NCBI GenBank assembly: GCA_034509755.1 | Contig: CM067543.1 | Coordinates: forward strand, 54,554,653-54,618,652 | Direction of reading: 5' to 3' | Source: Anisodus tanguticus | Taxonomy: Eukaryota > Streptophyta > Magnoliopsida > Solanales > Solanaceae | Length of the DNA: 64,000 nt | In this document: one piece after another, positions 11,945 through 22,374 of the stretch | Numbering within the stretch: position 1 is the first letter of the stretch | Layout of the letters: the number at the start of each line of letters is the position of its first letter | Made by a program: the position numbers and the translations under genes | Notes under the pieces: generated by a model | What the model was told of the DNA's origin: nothing | What the model saw: only the letters and a program-made list of their open reading frames with translations | Database searches by the model: none

Positions 11945-14828
11945 ATGAATCACCAGCAACCCGATGGCACATGGTACATATATACATGTGCCACATCCCA
12001 CCTCACTCGCGACTTTGGTAATCTCCCTCACATATTTAATTTGAACAATCCTCAATTTATTTTGATCGGCAATGGCAATCGCATTCCAATTCAAGGCTAT
12101 GCCATCACTCAAACACAACCACCATTTACCCTAAAAATGTCCTATATGCTCTTAACATCATTAAAAACTTAATCTCTGTTAGGAAGTTTGCTAGTGACAA
12201 CTCTGTATCTATTGAGTTTGATCCTTTTAGTTTTTCTGTAAAGGACCTACGTACGGGGACAACCCTTACGAGATGCACTAGTGTGGGCGACCTATATCCT
12301 TTCTCATCCAATTTCACTGTAAGTGTCAATCCACCAACCTCTATAGCTTCCATCTCTCCATCCACTTGGCACAATAGACTCGGGCACCCGGGAGCACCAA
12401 TTTTTAATTTTCTTAGAATTCAGAATTCATTCAATGTAATAACGACAAATTCACCCCCGCTTGCTACTCTTGTCCTTTAAGAAAGTATGTTAGACTTCCT
12501 TTTCAATCTTCATTAAGTGTAACGTTTTCTCATTTTGATATTATTCATGCGATTTATGGACATCTCACATTACTAGCAAACTGGGTCACAAATATTATTT
12601 GGTGTTTTTGGATGATTTCTTTCACTTTCTTTGGGTGTATCCTCTAAAATATAAGTCCCAAGTTTACACAATCTTTCTTGAATTTCAAGCATATGATAAA
12701 CCCCAATTTGAAAAGACCATAAAAACTTTTCAATGTGATAACGGTCGTGAGTTTGACAACTTTCCCTTTCATAAGTTTTGTGCGGACCACGACATGGTGT
12801 TTCAATTTTCTTGCCCCTATATCTCTCCTCAAAATGGTAAAACTGAAAGAATCCTACGACCATCAACAATAAGATCTGCACTATGCTCTTCCATGCTTCC
12901 ATCCCCTTTCTTTTTGGGTGTACGCCTTACACATGGCGGCATACCTCCTTAATATATTACAAACACGAACACTTCAAAATAAAACTCTAACCGAAATTCT
13001 CTTCCGTTGAATTCCCTCTTATGATCACCTTCAAATTTTTAGTTGTCGATGCTATCCGAATCTCGCCTCCACGACCCCTCACAAATTAGCACCTAGAACT
13101 ACCCCTTCTATTTTCTTAGGTTACCTGTCAAACCATAGGGAGTACTTATGCTGTGATTTGTCCACAAATAAAATCTTTGTCTCTCGCCATGTCACATTCG
13201 AATAGAATATTTTCCCATTTGCAAACATCCAAAAATTTCAAGTCCCTGATTATGGCTTCCTTGATGATCCGGAAACATATTCTCTCATTAGAAACACAAT
13301 ACATCATGCCACACATCCCATCCCGTCACTACCCCAGCCCACTGCCCCACCGTCGACTACTCCCAGCCTCCGACGACTACCCCTTCATCCCGTTACTGCC
13401 CCAGCCCACTTCCCCACAGTCGACTAACCCCCAGTACCCATCGACTGCCCCTCCCATCTTATCAACCACCCACCATAATCAGTCACTGTCCCATCCTCAA
13501 TTAGTATCGAAAAATAATGTGTCCCAAACCACCCAACTGCCTGAAACCACCCCAATGCCCGTGACCCAAACAGTCCCGCTTCTGACCCATCGTATGGAAA
13601 CCCGTTCCCAGCATAGGATTTTCAAATCAAAAGTCCACTTTAACCTTTCCACTCAGACTATCTCACCTATATTTAAAAACCCAAAATTAGCCAAGCTTGA
13701 CCCAAATTAGAATGCGGCCATGCGTGAGGAATTTAGTGCGCTCACTACAAAGTGCACTTGGGATCTTGTCCTGAGACTAGAGGGGGTGAATGTGATTCGT
13801 TGTATGTGGTTATATCGTCAAAAATTCAGTGATAGTGGTGAGCTTGAATGCCATAAGGCGAGACTTATGGCAAATGTCACGGGGCAACAAGAGGGAGTTT
13901 ATTGTGGTGAGACCTTCAGTACAGTGGTTAAACCAGCCACCATTCGCACTATCTTGAGCATAGCTATGTGAAAGAACTAGCCGATTCATTAACTTGATGT
14001 GAAAAATGTGTTATTACACGAGGATTTGAAAGAACCCGTATATATGAATCAATTGCCTGACTTTGTGCATCCAGAGGCTCCTGAGTATGTCTGCCGTCTT
14101 CGAAAGTCAATCTATGGCATGAAACAAGCCCCAGGGCTTGGTATGAGCATTTTTTCACTTTTATCATACAGATCAGGTTCTTGTGCAGCAAAAGTGATAA
14201 TTCACTTTTTATTTTTCATCGAGATAATGTCACTTCATACCTTTTGCTCTATGTGGATGATATTGTTCTGACTGCCTCCTCAGATGTGCTGAAAAATGAG
14301 ATCATCACCATGCTCAAATCAGAATTTGCCATGACAGACTTGGTAAGTTGAGTTATTTCATGGGGATTTTTATGACCAGTTATGAGAATGTCATGTTCCT
14401 ATGTCAGCGTAAGCATGCCGAAGAAATTGTTTACAGGGCTAAAATGGAAAATTGTAAGATCATGCCCACTCCAGTCGACTCGAAGTCAAAATTCAGTCCT
14501 GATGACGGGGATCCGGTGCTCGATCCTTCTCTTTATAGGAGTCTTGTTGGTGCACTTCAGTATCTTACCTTCACTAGGCCCGATATTGCCTATGCCGTTC
14601 AGCAGGTGTGTTTGTTCATGCATGCTCCTAGGGAGCCTCACTTTATCGCTCTTAAACATATCATTTGGTATGTTAAGGGTACTCTTGACTATAAATTACA
14701 TCTTTATCTATCTGCACCGACCAGGCTGATATCATATACGGACGCTGATTAGGGCGGCTGTCCAGACACACATCGATCTACTTCCGTCTACTGTATATTT
14801 TTAGGTGATAATCTCATCTCGTGGTCGG
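11945..14828 (+). pseudogene. Copia pol (PR-IN-RT-RNase H), broken
   Basis: Protease region at about 11945-12170, with the catalytic motif reading YTC instead of D-T/S-G, followed by ATSHLT. The GAG-pre-integrase segment at 12283-12480 has STWHNRLGHPG. The integrase core at 12599-12950 includes FQCDNGREFDNFPFHKF and SPQNGKTERI. A Pro/Ser/Thr-rich linker lies at 13300-13600. RT follows from about 13600 (RKSIYGMKQAP; LYVDDIVL near 14250, out of frame). RNase H starts at 14348 (MSYFMGIF, ARPDIAYAVQQVCLF-like) and is cut at the inversion junction. Many stops and frameshifts. Confidence 0.8.
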
Positions 14829-15475
14829 ACACTCAAACTGGATCTGAAGTCAAGGAACAGCTGCCGAGAAAGTCCCTTAGTAAATATATATGCGTACTGA
14901 TAGGAAGAAGGAACATGTAACACTTGAACATGGCCCATGACAACCTTCTCATGAACAAAATGAATATACATCTCAATATATTTGGTTCGTTGATGCTGAA
15001 CCGGGTTATGAGACAAGTAAACAACAGATATATTATAACACTAGATAAGAGATGCCTTACGTAAGGGACAATGAAGCTCTAGACGAAGGTTTCTGATCCA
15101 GCAGATCTCGGCAACAACATTCGCAACGCCTCTATATTCTGTTTCTGTACTCGAACGGGAAAGTATGGCTTGCCGTTTGGCAGACCATGAGATGAGATTA
15201 TCACCTAAAATACACAGTAGCCGGAAGTAGATCGACATGTGTTTGGATAAAGATGTAATCCGTAGTCAAGAGTACCCTTAACGTATCGAATGATACGTTT
15301 AAGAGCAGTAAAGTGAGGCTCCCTGGGAGCACGCATGAACAAACACACTTGTTGAACGGCATAGGCAATATCGAGCCTAGTGAAGGTAAGATATTGAAGT
15401 GCACCATCAAGACTCCTACAAAGAGAAGGATCGAGCACCAGATCCTCGCCATCGGCACTAAGAGAAGGATCGAGA
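14829..15475 (-). repeat. extra inverted copy of Copia RNase H and 3' end
   Basis: On the minus strand this encodes RPSLCRSLDGALQYLTF-type RNase H sequence, then SRSSTETEYRGVANVV and the element's 3' end. It closely repeats 15527-16210 as a direct duplication with period about 695 bp, but lacks about 45 bases present in the other copy (around 15945-15990). It lies between the plus-strand fragment and the 23-bp LTR stub of the minus-strand element. Confidence 0.8.
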
Positions 15476-15739
15476 ATATTTATGTATTCTTTATCACACC
15501 CTCGCAGTCAGAATGATAGGAGGTCGGACGCTCAAACTGGATCTGAAGTCAAGGAACAACTGCCGAGAAAGTCCCTTAGTAAATATATATGCGTACTGAT
15601 AGGAAGAAGGAACATGTAACACTCGAACGTGGCCTATGACAACCTTCTCATGAACAAAATGAATATACATCTCAATATATTTGGTTCGTTAATGCTGAAC
15701 CGGGTTATGAGACAAGTAAACAACAGATATATTATAACA

Positions 15740-18700
15740 CTAGATAAGAGATGCCTTACGTAAGGAACAATGAAGCTCTAGAAGAAGGTTTCTGATCCAG
15801 CAGATCTCGGCAACAACATTCGCAACGCCTCTATATTCTGTTTCTGTACTCGAACGGGAAAGTATGGCTTGTCGTTTGGCAGACCACGAGATGAGATTAT
15901 CACCTAAAATACACAGTAGCCGGAAGTAGATCGACGTGTGTCTGGACAGCAGCCCCAATCAGCGTCCGTATACGATATCAGTCTGGTCATTACAGATGGA
16001 TAAAGATGTAATTCGTAGTCAAGAGTACCCTTAACGTACCGAATGATACGTTTAAGAGCAGTAAAGTGAGGCTCCCTGGGAGCATGCATGAACAAACACA
16101 CCTGTTGAACGGTATAGGCAATATTGAGTCTAGTGAAGGTAAGATATTGAAATGCACCAGCAAGACTCCTACAAAGAGTAGGATCGAGCACCAGATCCTC
16201 GTCATCGGCACTAAGTTTCAACTTCGAGTCGACTGGAGTGGGCATGATCTTACAGTTTTCCATTTTAGCCCTGTAAACATTTTCTTCGGCATACTTACGC
16301 TGACACAGGAACATGGCATTCTCATAACTGGTCACAAAAATCCTTAAGAAATAATTCAACTTACCCAAGTTTGTCATGGCAAATTCGGATTTGAGCATGG
16401 TGATGATCTCATTTTCAGTACATCTGAGGAGGCAGTCAGGACAATGTCATCCACATAGAGTAAAATGAAGTGACATTACCTCGATGAAAAATAAAAAGTT
16501 AGTTATCACTTCTGTTACACATGAACCCAATATGCAAGATGTAAGTGGAAAAACGGTCATACCAAGCCCTGAGGGCTTGTTTGAAGTGATAAAGTGACTT
16601 TTGAAGACGGCAAACATACTATGGAGCCGAAGGATGCACAAAGACAGGTGGTTGATGCATGTATATAGTTTGTTTCAAATGTTTTAAGTCATAAAGTGAC
16701 TTTTGAAGCCAGCAAACATATTGTGGAGCCGGAGGATGCACAAAGCCAGGTGGTTGATGCATGTATATGGTTTCTTCAAAATCCCAATGTAAGAACGCAT
16801 TTTTCACATCAAGTAGATGAATCGGCCAATTCTTTCCCATAGCTATTCTCAGAATCGTACGAATGGTGGATTGTTTTACCACTGGACTGAAGGTCTCACC
16901 ACAACTAATTCCCTCTTGTTGCCCCATGCTATTTGCCATAAGTCTCGCCTTATGCCGTTCGAGCTTATCACTATCCCTGAATTTGTGACGATAAATCCAT
17001 ATACAATGAATCACATTGACCCCCTCTGGTTTCGGGACAAGATCCCAATTATGATGTGTAGTGAGCGCATCAAATTCCTCACGCATGGCTGCATTCCAAT
17101 TTGGATAAAGCTTGGCTAATTTTGGGTTCTTGGGTATAAGTGAGATGGTTTGAGTGGATACGTTAAAATGGACTTTTGGTTTGAAAATCCCGTATCGGGC
17201 ACGAGTTTCCATGTGATGTTGTGGGATGCGGTATATTTCGGGCAGTAGGCTTGAGCAATGGGGCAGTGAGGGGTTGATGGAAAAATGGGAAGATGAGTAG
17301 TCGATGGAGGCTGGAGGGGTTGGTGACGGGGGATGTGGTGTGATCGATGTGGGCTATAGGGTGGGCTGCTGGATGCCGGCAGTGTGTGACGGGGAATGGG
17401 ATAGTGATGACGGTAGACTGCCCATATAGGAGGCCTGGGTGGAAGCAGTGGCGGTCGTTGGAAGCACAAAATGGGTCGGACTACTAGTTCCATGGATTAT
17501 TTTTTGAATGAGTGGGGATGTGTCTGAATCGTCAAGGAGTCTATAATTAGTGAATTCGTATTTACGGATGTTTGCGAATGGGGAATGTGCTCCTCAAATT
17601 TGACATGGCTAGAGACTAGGATTTTATTTGTGGACAAATTATAGCATAAGTACCCCCTATGATTCGATGGGAAACTCAAGAAGATGCAAGGGGTAGTCCT
17701 AGGCGCTAGTTTATGAGGAGCCATGGAGGCGAGATTCGGGTAGCAAAGACAACCAAAAATTTGAAGGTGACCATAGGAGGGGATTCGACGGAAGAGAATT
17801 TCGGTTGAAGTTTTATTATGGAGCGTACTCGTTGGTAATATATTGAGAATATAGGCTGCCATGTGCAAAGTGTGGGCCCAAAAAGAATGGGGGATAGAAG
17901 CATGCAGGAGAAAGGTGCGGATCATATTGTTGATGTTTCGTAGGATTCTTTGGGCTTTGCCATTTTGAGGTGAGGTATGAGGGCAAGAGAATTGAAACAC
18001 TATGCCATTTTCTGCACAAAATTTATGAAAAGGGCAACTGTCGAACTCACGACCATTGTCACATTGGAATGTTTTGATATTTTTCTCAAACTGGGTTTTA
18101 ACATACGCTTGAAATTCTAGAAAAGTGGAGTAAACGTGAGATTTATATTTTAGAGGATATACTCAAAGAAAATGAGAGAAGTCATCCAAAAATACCAAAT
18201 AATATTTGTGACCCAGATTTCTAGTAATAGGAGATGTCCATAAATCTGCATAAATGATATCAAAAGGAGAAAAATTATACTCAATGAGGATGTAAAAGTC
18301 AGTCTAACATGCTTCCCTAGAGGACAAGAATAGCAGTTGAGGGTATAGTTCCCTTTATTACATTCAATTAAATTTTGACTTCTAAGAAAATTAAAAATTG
18401 GTGCCCCTGGGTGCCCAAGTCTATTGTGCCAAGTTGATGGAGAGATTGCGGCTAGAGAGGTTTGTTGAGTGACACCTGCAGTGGAAGTGGATGAGAAAGA
18501 ATAGAGGTCCCCCACACTATTGCATCTCGTAAGAGTTTTCCCCGTACGTAGGGCCTTCACAGAAAAACCAAAAGGTCAAACTCAATAGCTACTGAATTGT
18601 CACTAGTAAATTTCCTAACATAGATTAAATTTTTAATAATATTAGGAGCATATAGGACATTTTTTAAGGAAGATGGAGGGTGAGGTGGTGGAGTTTGAGT

Positions 18701-18862
18701 GATTCCATAGCTTTGAATTAGAATTCGATTGTCATTGCCGACCAAAATAAATTTAGGATTATTCAAATTAAATAGTTGAGGAAGATTATCGGAGTTACAA
18801 GTGAAGTGGGATGTGGCGCATGTATCCATATACCATGCATCATCAGGCTGCTGTAAATTCAT
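15740..18862 (-). pseudogene. Copia pol of the minus-strand element
   Basis: Protease region near 18830 reads WYMDTCATSHF, where D-T-G is expected, so the motif Gly is Cys. GAG-pre-integrase lies at 18560-18300 (STWHNRLGHPGAPIFNFL). The integrase core follows at about 18140-17500 (FQFSCPHTSPQNGKAQR). A Pro-rich linker lies at 17493-17220. RT lies at 17212-16400 (GQQEGISCGETFSPVVKQ, LLDVKNAFLHWDFEE), with an extra duplicated piece of about 95 bp (16625-16780: QTIYMHQPP twice). RNase H lies at 16398-15740 (SRSSTETEYRG). Broken by frameshifts between segments. Confidence 0.8.
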
Positions 18863-18918
18863 GGTGCTAAAGGCCTGCCCAGTTCAATAGGGGTAAGTAG
18901 GCTGTATGGTTATTATTG

Positions 18919-19905
18919 CTATTGGGCTGCTGAGAAGTGGGCATGTTGTGGTTGTGCCGTCGAACGTGGGCCTGGAAGGCCCCCTAAAATACTGGGTTGC
19001 TGCCACTGGCCCGTGTTTTGGGCCAAGGTAGTGGGCCAGCCCACTACGATGGGTAATGAGCCTGCTTGACTTGTCCACCGATATTGTTGCCTCGACCTCT
19101 TCCTCTTCCGCGGTTTCCTCCGCCACGACATCTGCCTTTTCCGCCGCCGCGGACTGTCCGTGTGTGGCGGTTGTCCAGCGGGTGTTGTGGCGGTCACCGG
19201 TGCATCAACCACCAACGCCTTCTGATTATGGTCATCCTGTTTGGCACACCTAGTTTCCTCCAATAGTAATTGTGACCGGGCCTTATTGACACTAGGGAGG
19301 GAATCGGCTTGTTGGATCATTGTTGCAAGCGTATCATACTCACCATTTGGCAAACCATTAATTAGTTGCAAAACCATCTTTGTTTCTGAAATCGGAGTGC
19401 CCACATTAGATAGTTGATCAGCAACTAATTTCAATTGTTTACAATAGTCAGACATATTAGCAAAGTTGTCAAGACGGGTGTTGTTACATTGTTCCTCCAG
19501 ATATACGACACATGTATGTTTATTGTCTTGAAAATTTTCTTCTAGTCTTGTCCATAAGTTGTGAGACGAAACACCTGTCTTCATAATAGTATGAAGTAGA
19601 TCCTTGGATGTGGTGTCATATATTCATTGTTTGACGATTGCATCAAGTCGTTTCCATATTGTGTTGTCGACGTCGGGTGGACGGGGCGTGGTAGTATCGA
19701 TGCGATCAAGAACATTGTAGGCACAAGCATGTATTTGAAATAACTCAACCCACGAAGAGTATTGTCCATCCTCCTGATCAAGAATCAAAGGAATAAAGTT
19801 TTTGATGTTTGTCACGGCAAACGCCGGATGAAAGGTGTTGGGAGAGGAGGATGGAGGATGTGTGACGTCTTGTGTGAAAGAGGAGGAGGAATTGGGAGAA
19901 GTCAT
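18919..19905 (-). pseudogene. Copia gag of the minus-strand element
   Basis: It starts MTSPNSSSSFTQDVTHPPSS, preceded by a short leader after the primer site. The UBN2-type core has LDQEDGQYSSWVELFQ, ELWTRLEENFQ-like sequence and DYCKQLKLVADQLSNVGTPI. A stop near 19622 replaces a Trp codon seen in the plus-strand copy (KQWIYDT). The tail is basic and rich in K and R. Confidence 0.8.
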
Positions 19906-20033
19906 GTGGTCGCCGGAAGTAAGGAGAAAGAGGAGGTTGGGCGGCGGAATTTGCTAGGGTTTGGGAGTTCCGCCGTGACCAAGGAAAGAGGGGGTGTGGC
20001 GGCCGAGTAGTGATTAGGGTGTTAGGGTTTTGA

Positions 20034-20045
20034 CTTCTGATACCA
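20034..20045 (-). promoter_or_regulatory. primer binding site, initiator Met tRNA type
   Basis: TGGTATCAGAAGTC on the minus strand directly follows the LTR end TTCTACA; it matches the TGGTATCAGAGC primer site used by most plant Copia elements. Confidence 0.8.
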
Positions 20046-20208
20046 TGTAGAATAGTGTAATTTTCCCTTGTTTGGAGTCTTCTCATTAATACAATATATA
20101 TAGGTGTTTACAATTGTAATCCTAATCGTATGGGGATATCTACTTTACATAATTACACTAAAATAATAATTATAGAATATATGAAGAATATTTACGTATT
20201 CTCTATCA
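20046..20208 (-). repeat. 5' LTR of the minus-strand Copia element (163 bp)
   Basis: It starts TGATAGAGAATACG (minus strand, at 20208) and ends CTACA at 20046. A TATA-like CCTATATATATTG occurs near 20100. The matching 3' LTR start is the stub at 15476-15498. Confidence 0.8.
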
Positions 20209-21374
20209 CTCATAATCATACATCGTCAATATTTATCAATGTGTGAATTAATGCTCCCTATCATATAACAAAAACCCTAGCTAGGTTAAAATCCATAAAG
20301 GAGGATATGATACAACTATATATCTTGAGTGATATATGAAAATGACCTATTCATCGGACACATTTTTCATGTGCTGGTGACTTTGGAACCATCTTTTAAA
20401 AACAAATTAAGCAGAACAAAACAAAGATTAAAAAAAATCAAAAATTTGTACACTTTACTATATATATATATAATGGTCAAGAAAATGTAGTACATTATTA
20501 ACTTATTAGCAATGCTATAATTGTTTTTAAAAAAATTATATGGAGACAAATCTGGAAAAAAAGAAAAGAAGAAGATACAGTATGTTTCAATCAAGATATG
20601 GGGAAAAGAAAGAGATCACTACTTCTTTTGGTTTATGAATGATAACCACTTTTTATCTTCACGTGGTAGATGAATCGGTTTCTAGAATTGGTGGAACTAG
20701 GAATAAAGTTAATGATAAATGAATGACTTATTTTTAAAAAAAAAATCCCCCAAAAGTTTACTCTTGGCTGTAAAATTCTAGAAATGTGTAACTTTGGTAA
20801 GTTTCAAAATCATAAAGCACCATCAAGAAATTCAATTTGCGCCACCCAGAATGTGATGCACTGGATGAGACTCCTTCTCTTGTGATTAGAGGTCTCGAGT
20901 TCGAATCTTGGATATGAAAAAATTCTTAATAGAAAGTATTTCCCCTAAGCCTTACGTGATGCAAATCCGAATATAATCGGATCAATTTGCATTCCTCTTT
21001 AGTTAACTGAGGTAAAGCTATATTTTGGGCAATTAAAGTTGCAGATTAAGATGTCGTTTTATAATTTTTATGTAGAACGTGTCTTTTTATTTTATTTTGC
21101 AATCACTATAAGCATTTATAACAAACGTGTTAAAATTTGAACTATATGTTTTTTTTTAAAGAAGTAATCGATAATTGATTGGAGAAATTATAAAAGGATA
21201 CATCACAAACATTGTTCGCCAGACAATTCATAACAATACATTACAAACTAAATTTATAAGACAATACATAATAACACATTGCAAAGTTTGCAAACCGAAT
21301 TTATAGGACAATACATATTTTACATAAGAATAATGATCATCCATGGTGTGTTGGTGCAAAACGTAGGGTAAAAA
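20209..21374. other. intergenic DNA with one SINE
   Basis: A SINE remnant lies at about 20840-21010: its B-box-like GAGTTCGAATCTTGG is followed by the body GTATTTCCCCTAAGCC and ATAATCGGATCAA, a layout common in Solanaceae SINEs. A (TA)7 run lies at about 20459-20472. No gene is supported. Confidence 0.55.
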
Positions 21375-21626
21375 CACTACAAGAAAATATAGAATTGTGC
21401 AACAAAACTTTAGCAATAATACGTAAATGACAACAAAAAATCAATATATTATTGCTAAAAATCATAAATGGCAACCAAAAAAACTTCTTATTGTGAAAAC
21501 TTATTGCATCGGAGGTTATTGCAACGACATGCAATAATTTTTGTTGTTGCGAAAAGTACTTTTGGCAACAACATTCAATATATGACAACAAAATTGTTGT
21601 TGACAAATACCTTTTTTCTTGTAGTA
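21375..21626. mobile_element. CACTA-type MITE
   Basis: It begins CACTACAAGAAAATATAG and ends TTTTTTCTTGTAGTA, terminal inverted repeats of the CACTA (En/Spm) superfamily with one terminal change. The inside is made of inverted copies of ATTGCTAAA/GCAATAAT and CAACAA motifs. About 250 bp, non-coding. Confidence 0.75.
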
Positions 21627-21679
21627 AAAAAAACAATACAAAAGCAACACGGAAGTAGGATTAGATTTGGTTCTCTCCG

Positions 21680-21870
21680 TTGTTGGACAACAACGCATGT
21701 CATGACCTGTTTGAGGGCATATTGTACAAGCTCTAGCATAGGTTTGAAGACCTCGATCCATTTTGGAAAAACAAAGTAAATCGAGGTCATAAAGCGTATG
21801 TTAGAGCTTGTACAATAGAACACCATATAAGGCATGACAAGCGTTATTATCCCGACAATGAATGGAGTGC
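21680..21870. repeat. imperfect hairpin, arms of about 65-90 nt
   Basis: ATTGTACAAGCTCTAGCATA and GACCTCGATCCATTTT on the left are mirrored by AAATCGAGGTCATAAAGC and TATGTTAGAGCTTGTACAAT on the right, with a loop of only a few bases near 21771. The match extends outward through TGTCATG. It may be a small MITE or a small-RNA precursor. Confidence 0.6.
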
Positions 21871-22278
21871 AATGTGATGTATTTTTCAGTTCCACCTTTA
21901 GTTTAACTTAGTGCAAAAATAATAAGATAAAACAGTTCAATTAAAGGAAATATCTTTAAAATAACATCTAAGTTCTTTTTCTTTTGCTATCATGATTTCA
22001 ACATTGAAATCGAATTGAAAGTGAGATATTTACTTCAGGAATTACTTAATAAAAACTTTTATAGCTTGAAAGCAACTCAAAGAAAGTGGAAAACTAGCTT
22101 AGGATATATAGTAGCTAGGGACACAAGCTAGTTCGAACTCCACACTCCTAAGAAAATGGCTTTTTAAGGCCACGCTTGGGAGAAATTTGATTCTTTCTTT
22201 TTTGAAGACTTTTGGTGTCGATAACCATATCCACTGTAGGGATCATGTTCAAGGACGGATTCAAGATTTAAACTTGAC

Positions 22279-22374
22279 GGATTCAATTCTTAAGATTTTC
22301 AGCACTGAACTCACTGAGAAAATTACGGATTCAAATCTTAAGATTTTCAGCACTGAACTCACTGAGAAAATTAC
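22279..22374 (+). repeat. 48-bp direct tandem duplication
   Basis: A unit starting GGATTCAATTCTTAAG and ending AAAATTAC is present twice head to tail with about one change (AATTCT/AAATCT), and a third start follows at 22375. Confidence 0.85.

Larger units (their letters stand above)
11123..14828 (+). mobile_element. Ty1/copia fragment, plus strand (RE1-like), decayed
   Basis: Domain order gag, protease, integrase, RT, RNase H identifies Ty1/copia. It starts inside gag (the matching minus-strand copy has about 85 codons more) without a 5' LTR, and ends inside RNase H at about 14828, where it joins an inverted copy of the same family. Stops and frameshifts occur in every domain (for example TAG in gag near 11707, TAG at the start of RT near 13708, TGA near 13969). 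It is a dead fragment. Confidence 0.85.
15476..20208 (-). mobile_element. Ty1/copia element, minus strand (same family), decayed
   Basis: From right to left: 5' LTR (20046-20208), Met-type primer site, gag, protease, integrase, RT, RNase H, then only the first 23 bp of the 3' LTR (15498 down to 15476, TGATAAAGAATACAT). It is the same family as the 11123-14828 fragment but in opposite orientation, giving a large inverted repeat. Several stops and frameshifts make it non-functional. Confidence 0.85.

Noticed and set aside
13153..13710. 185-codon frame as an independent host gene
   Set aside because: It is the Pro/Ser-rich linker between integrase and RT of the Copia fragment, with the same composition in the other copies.
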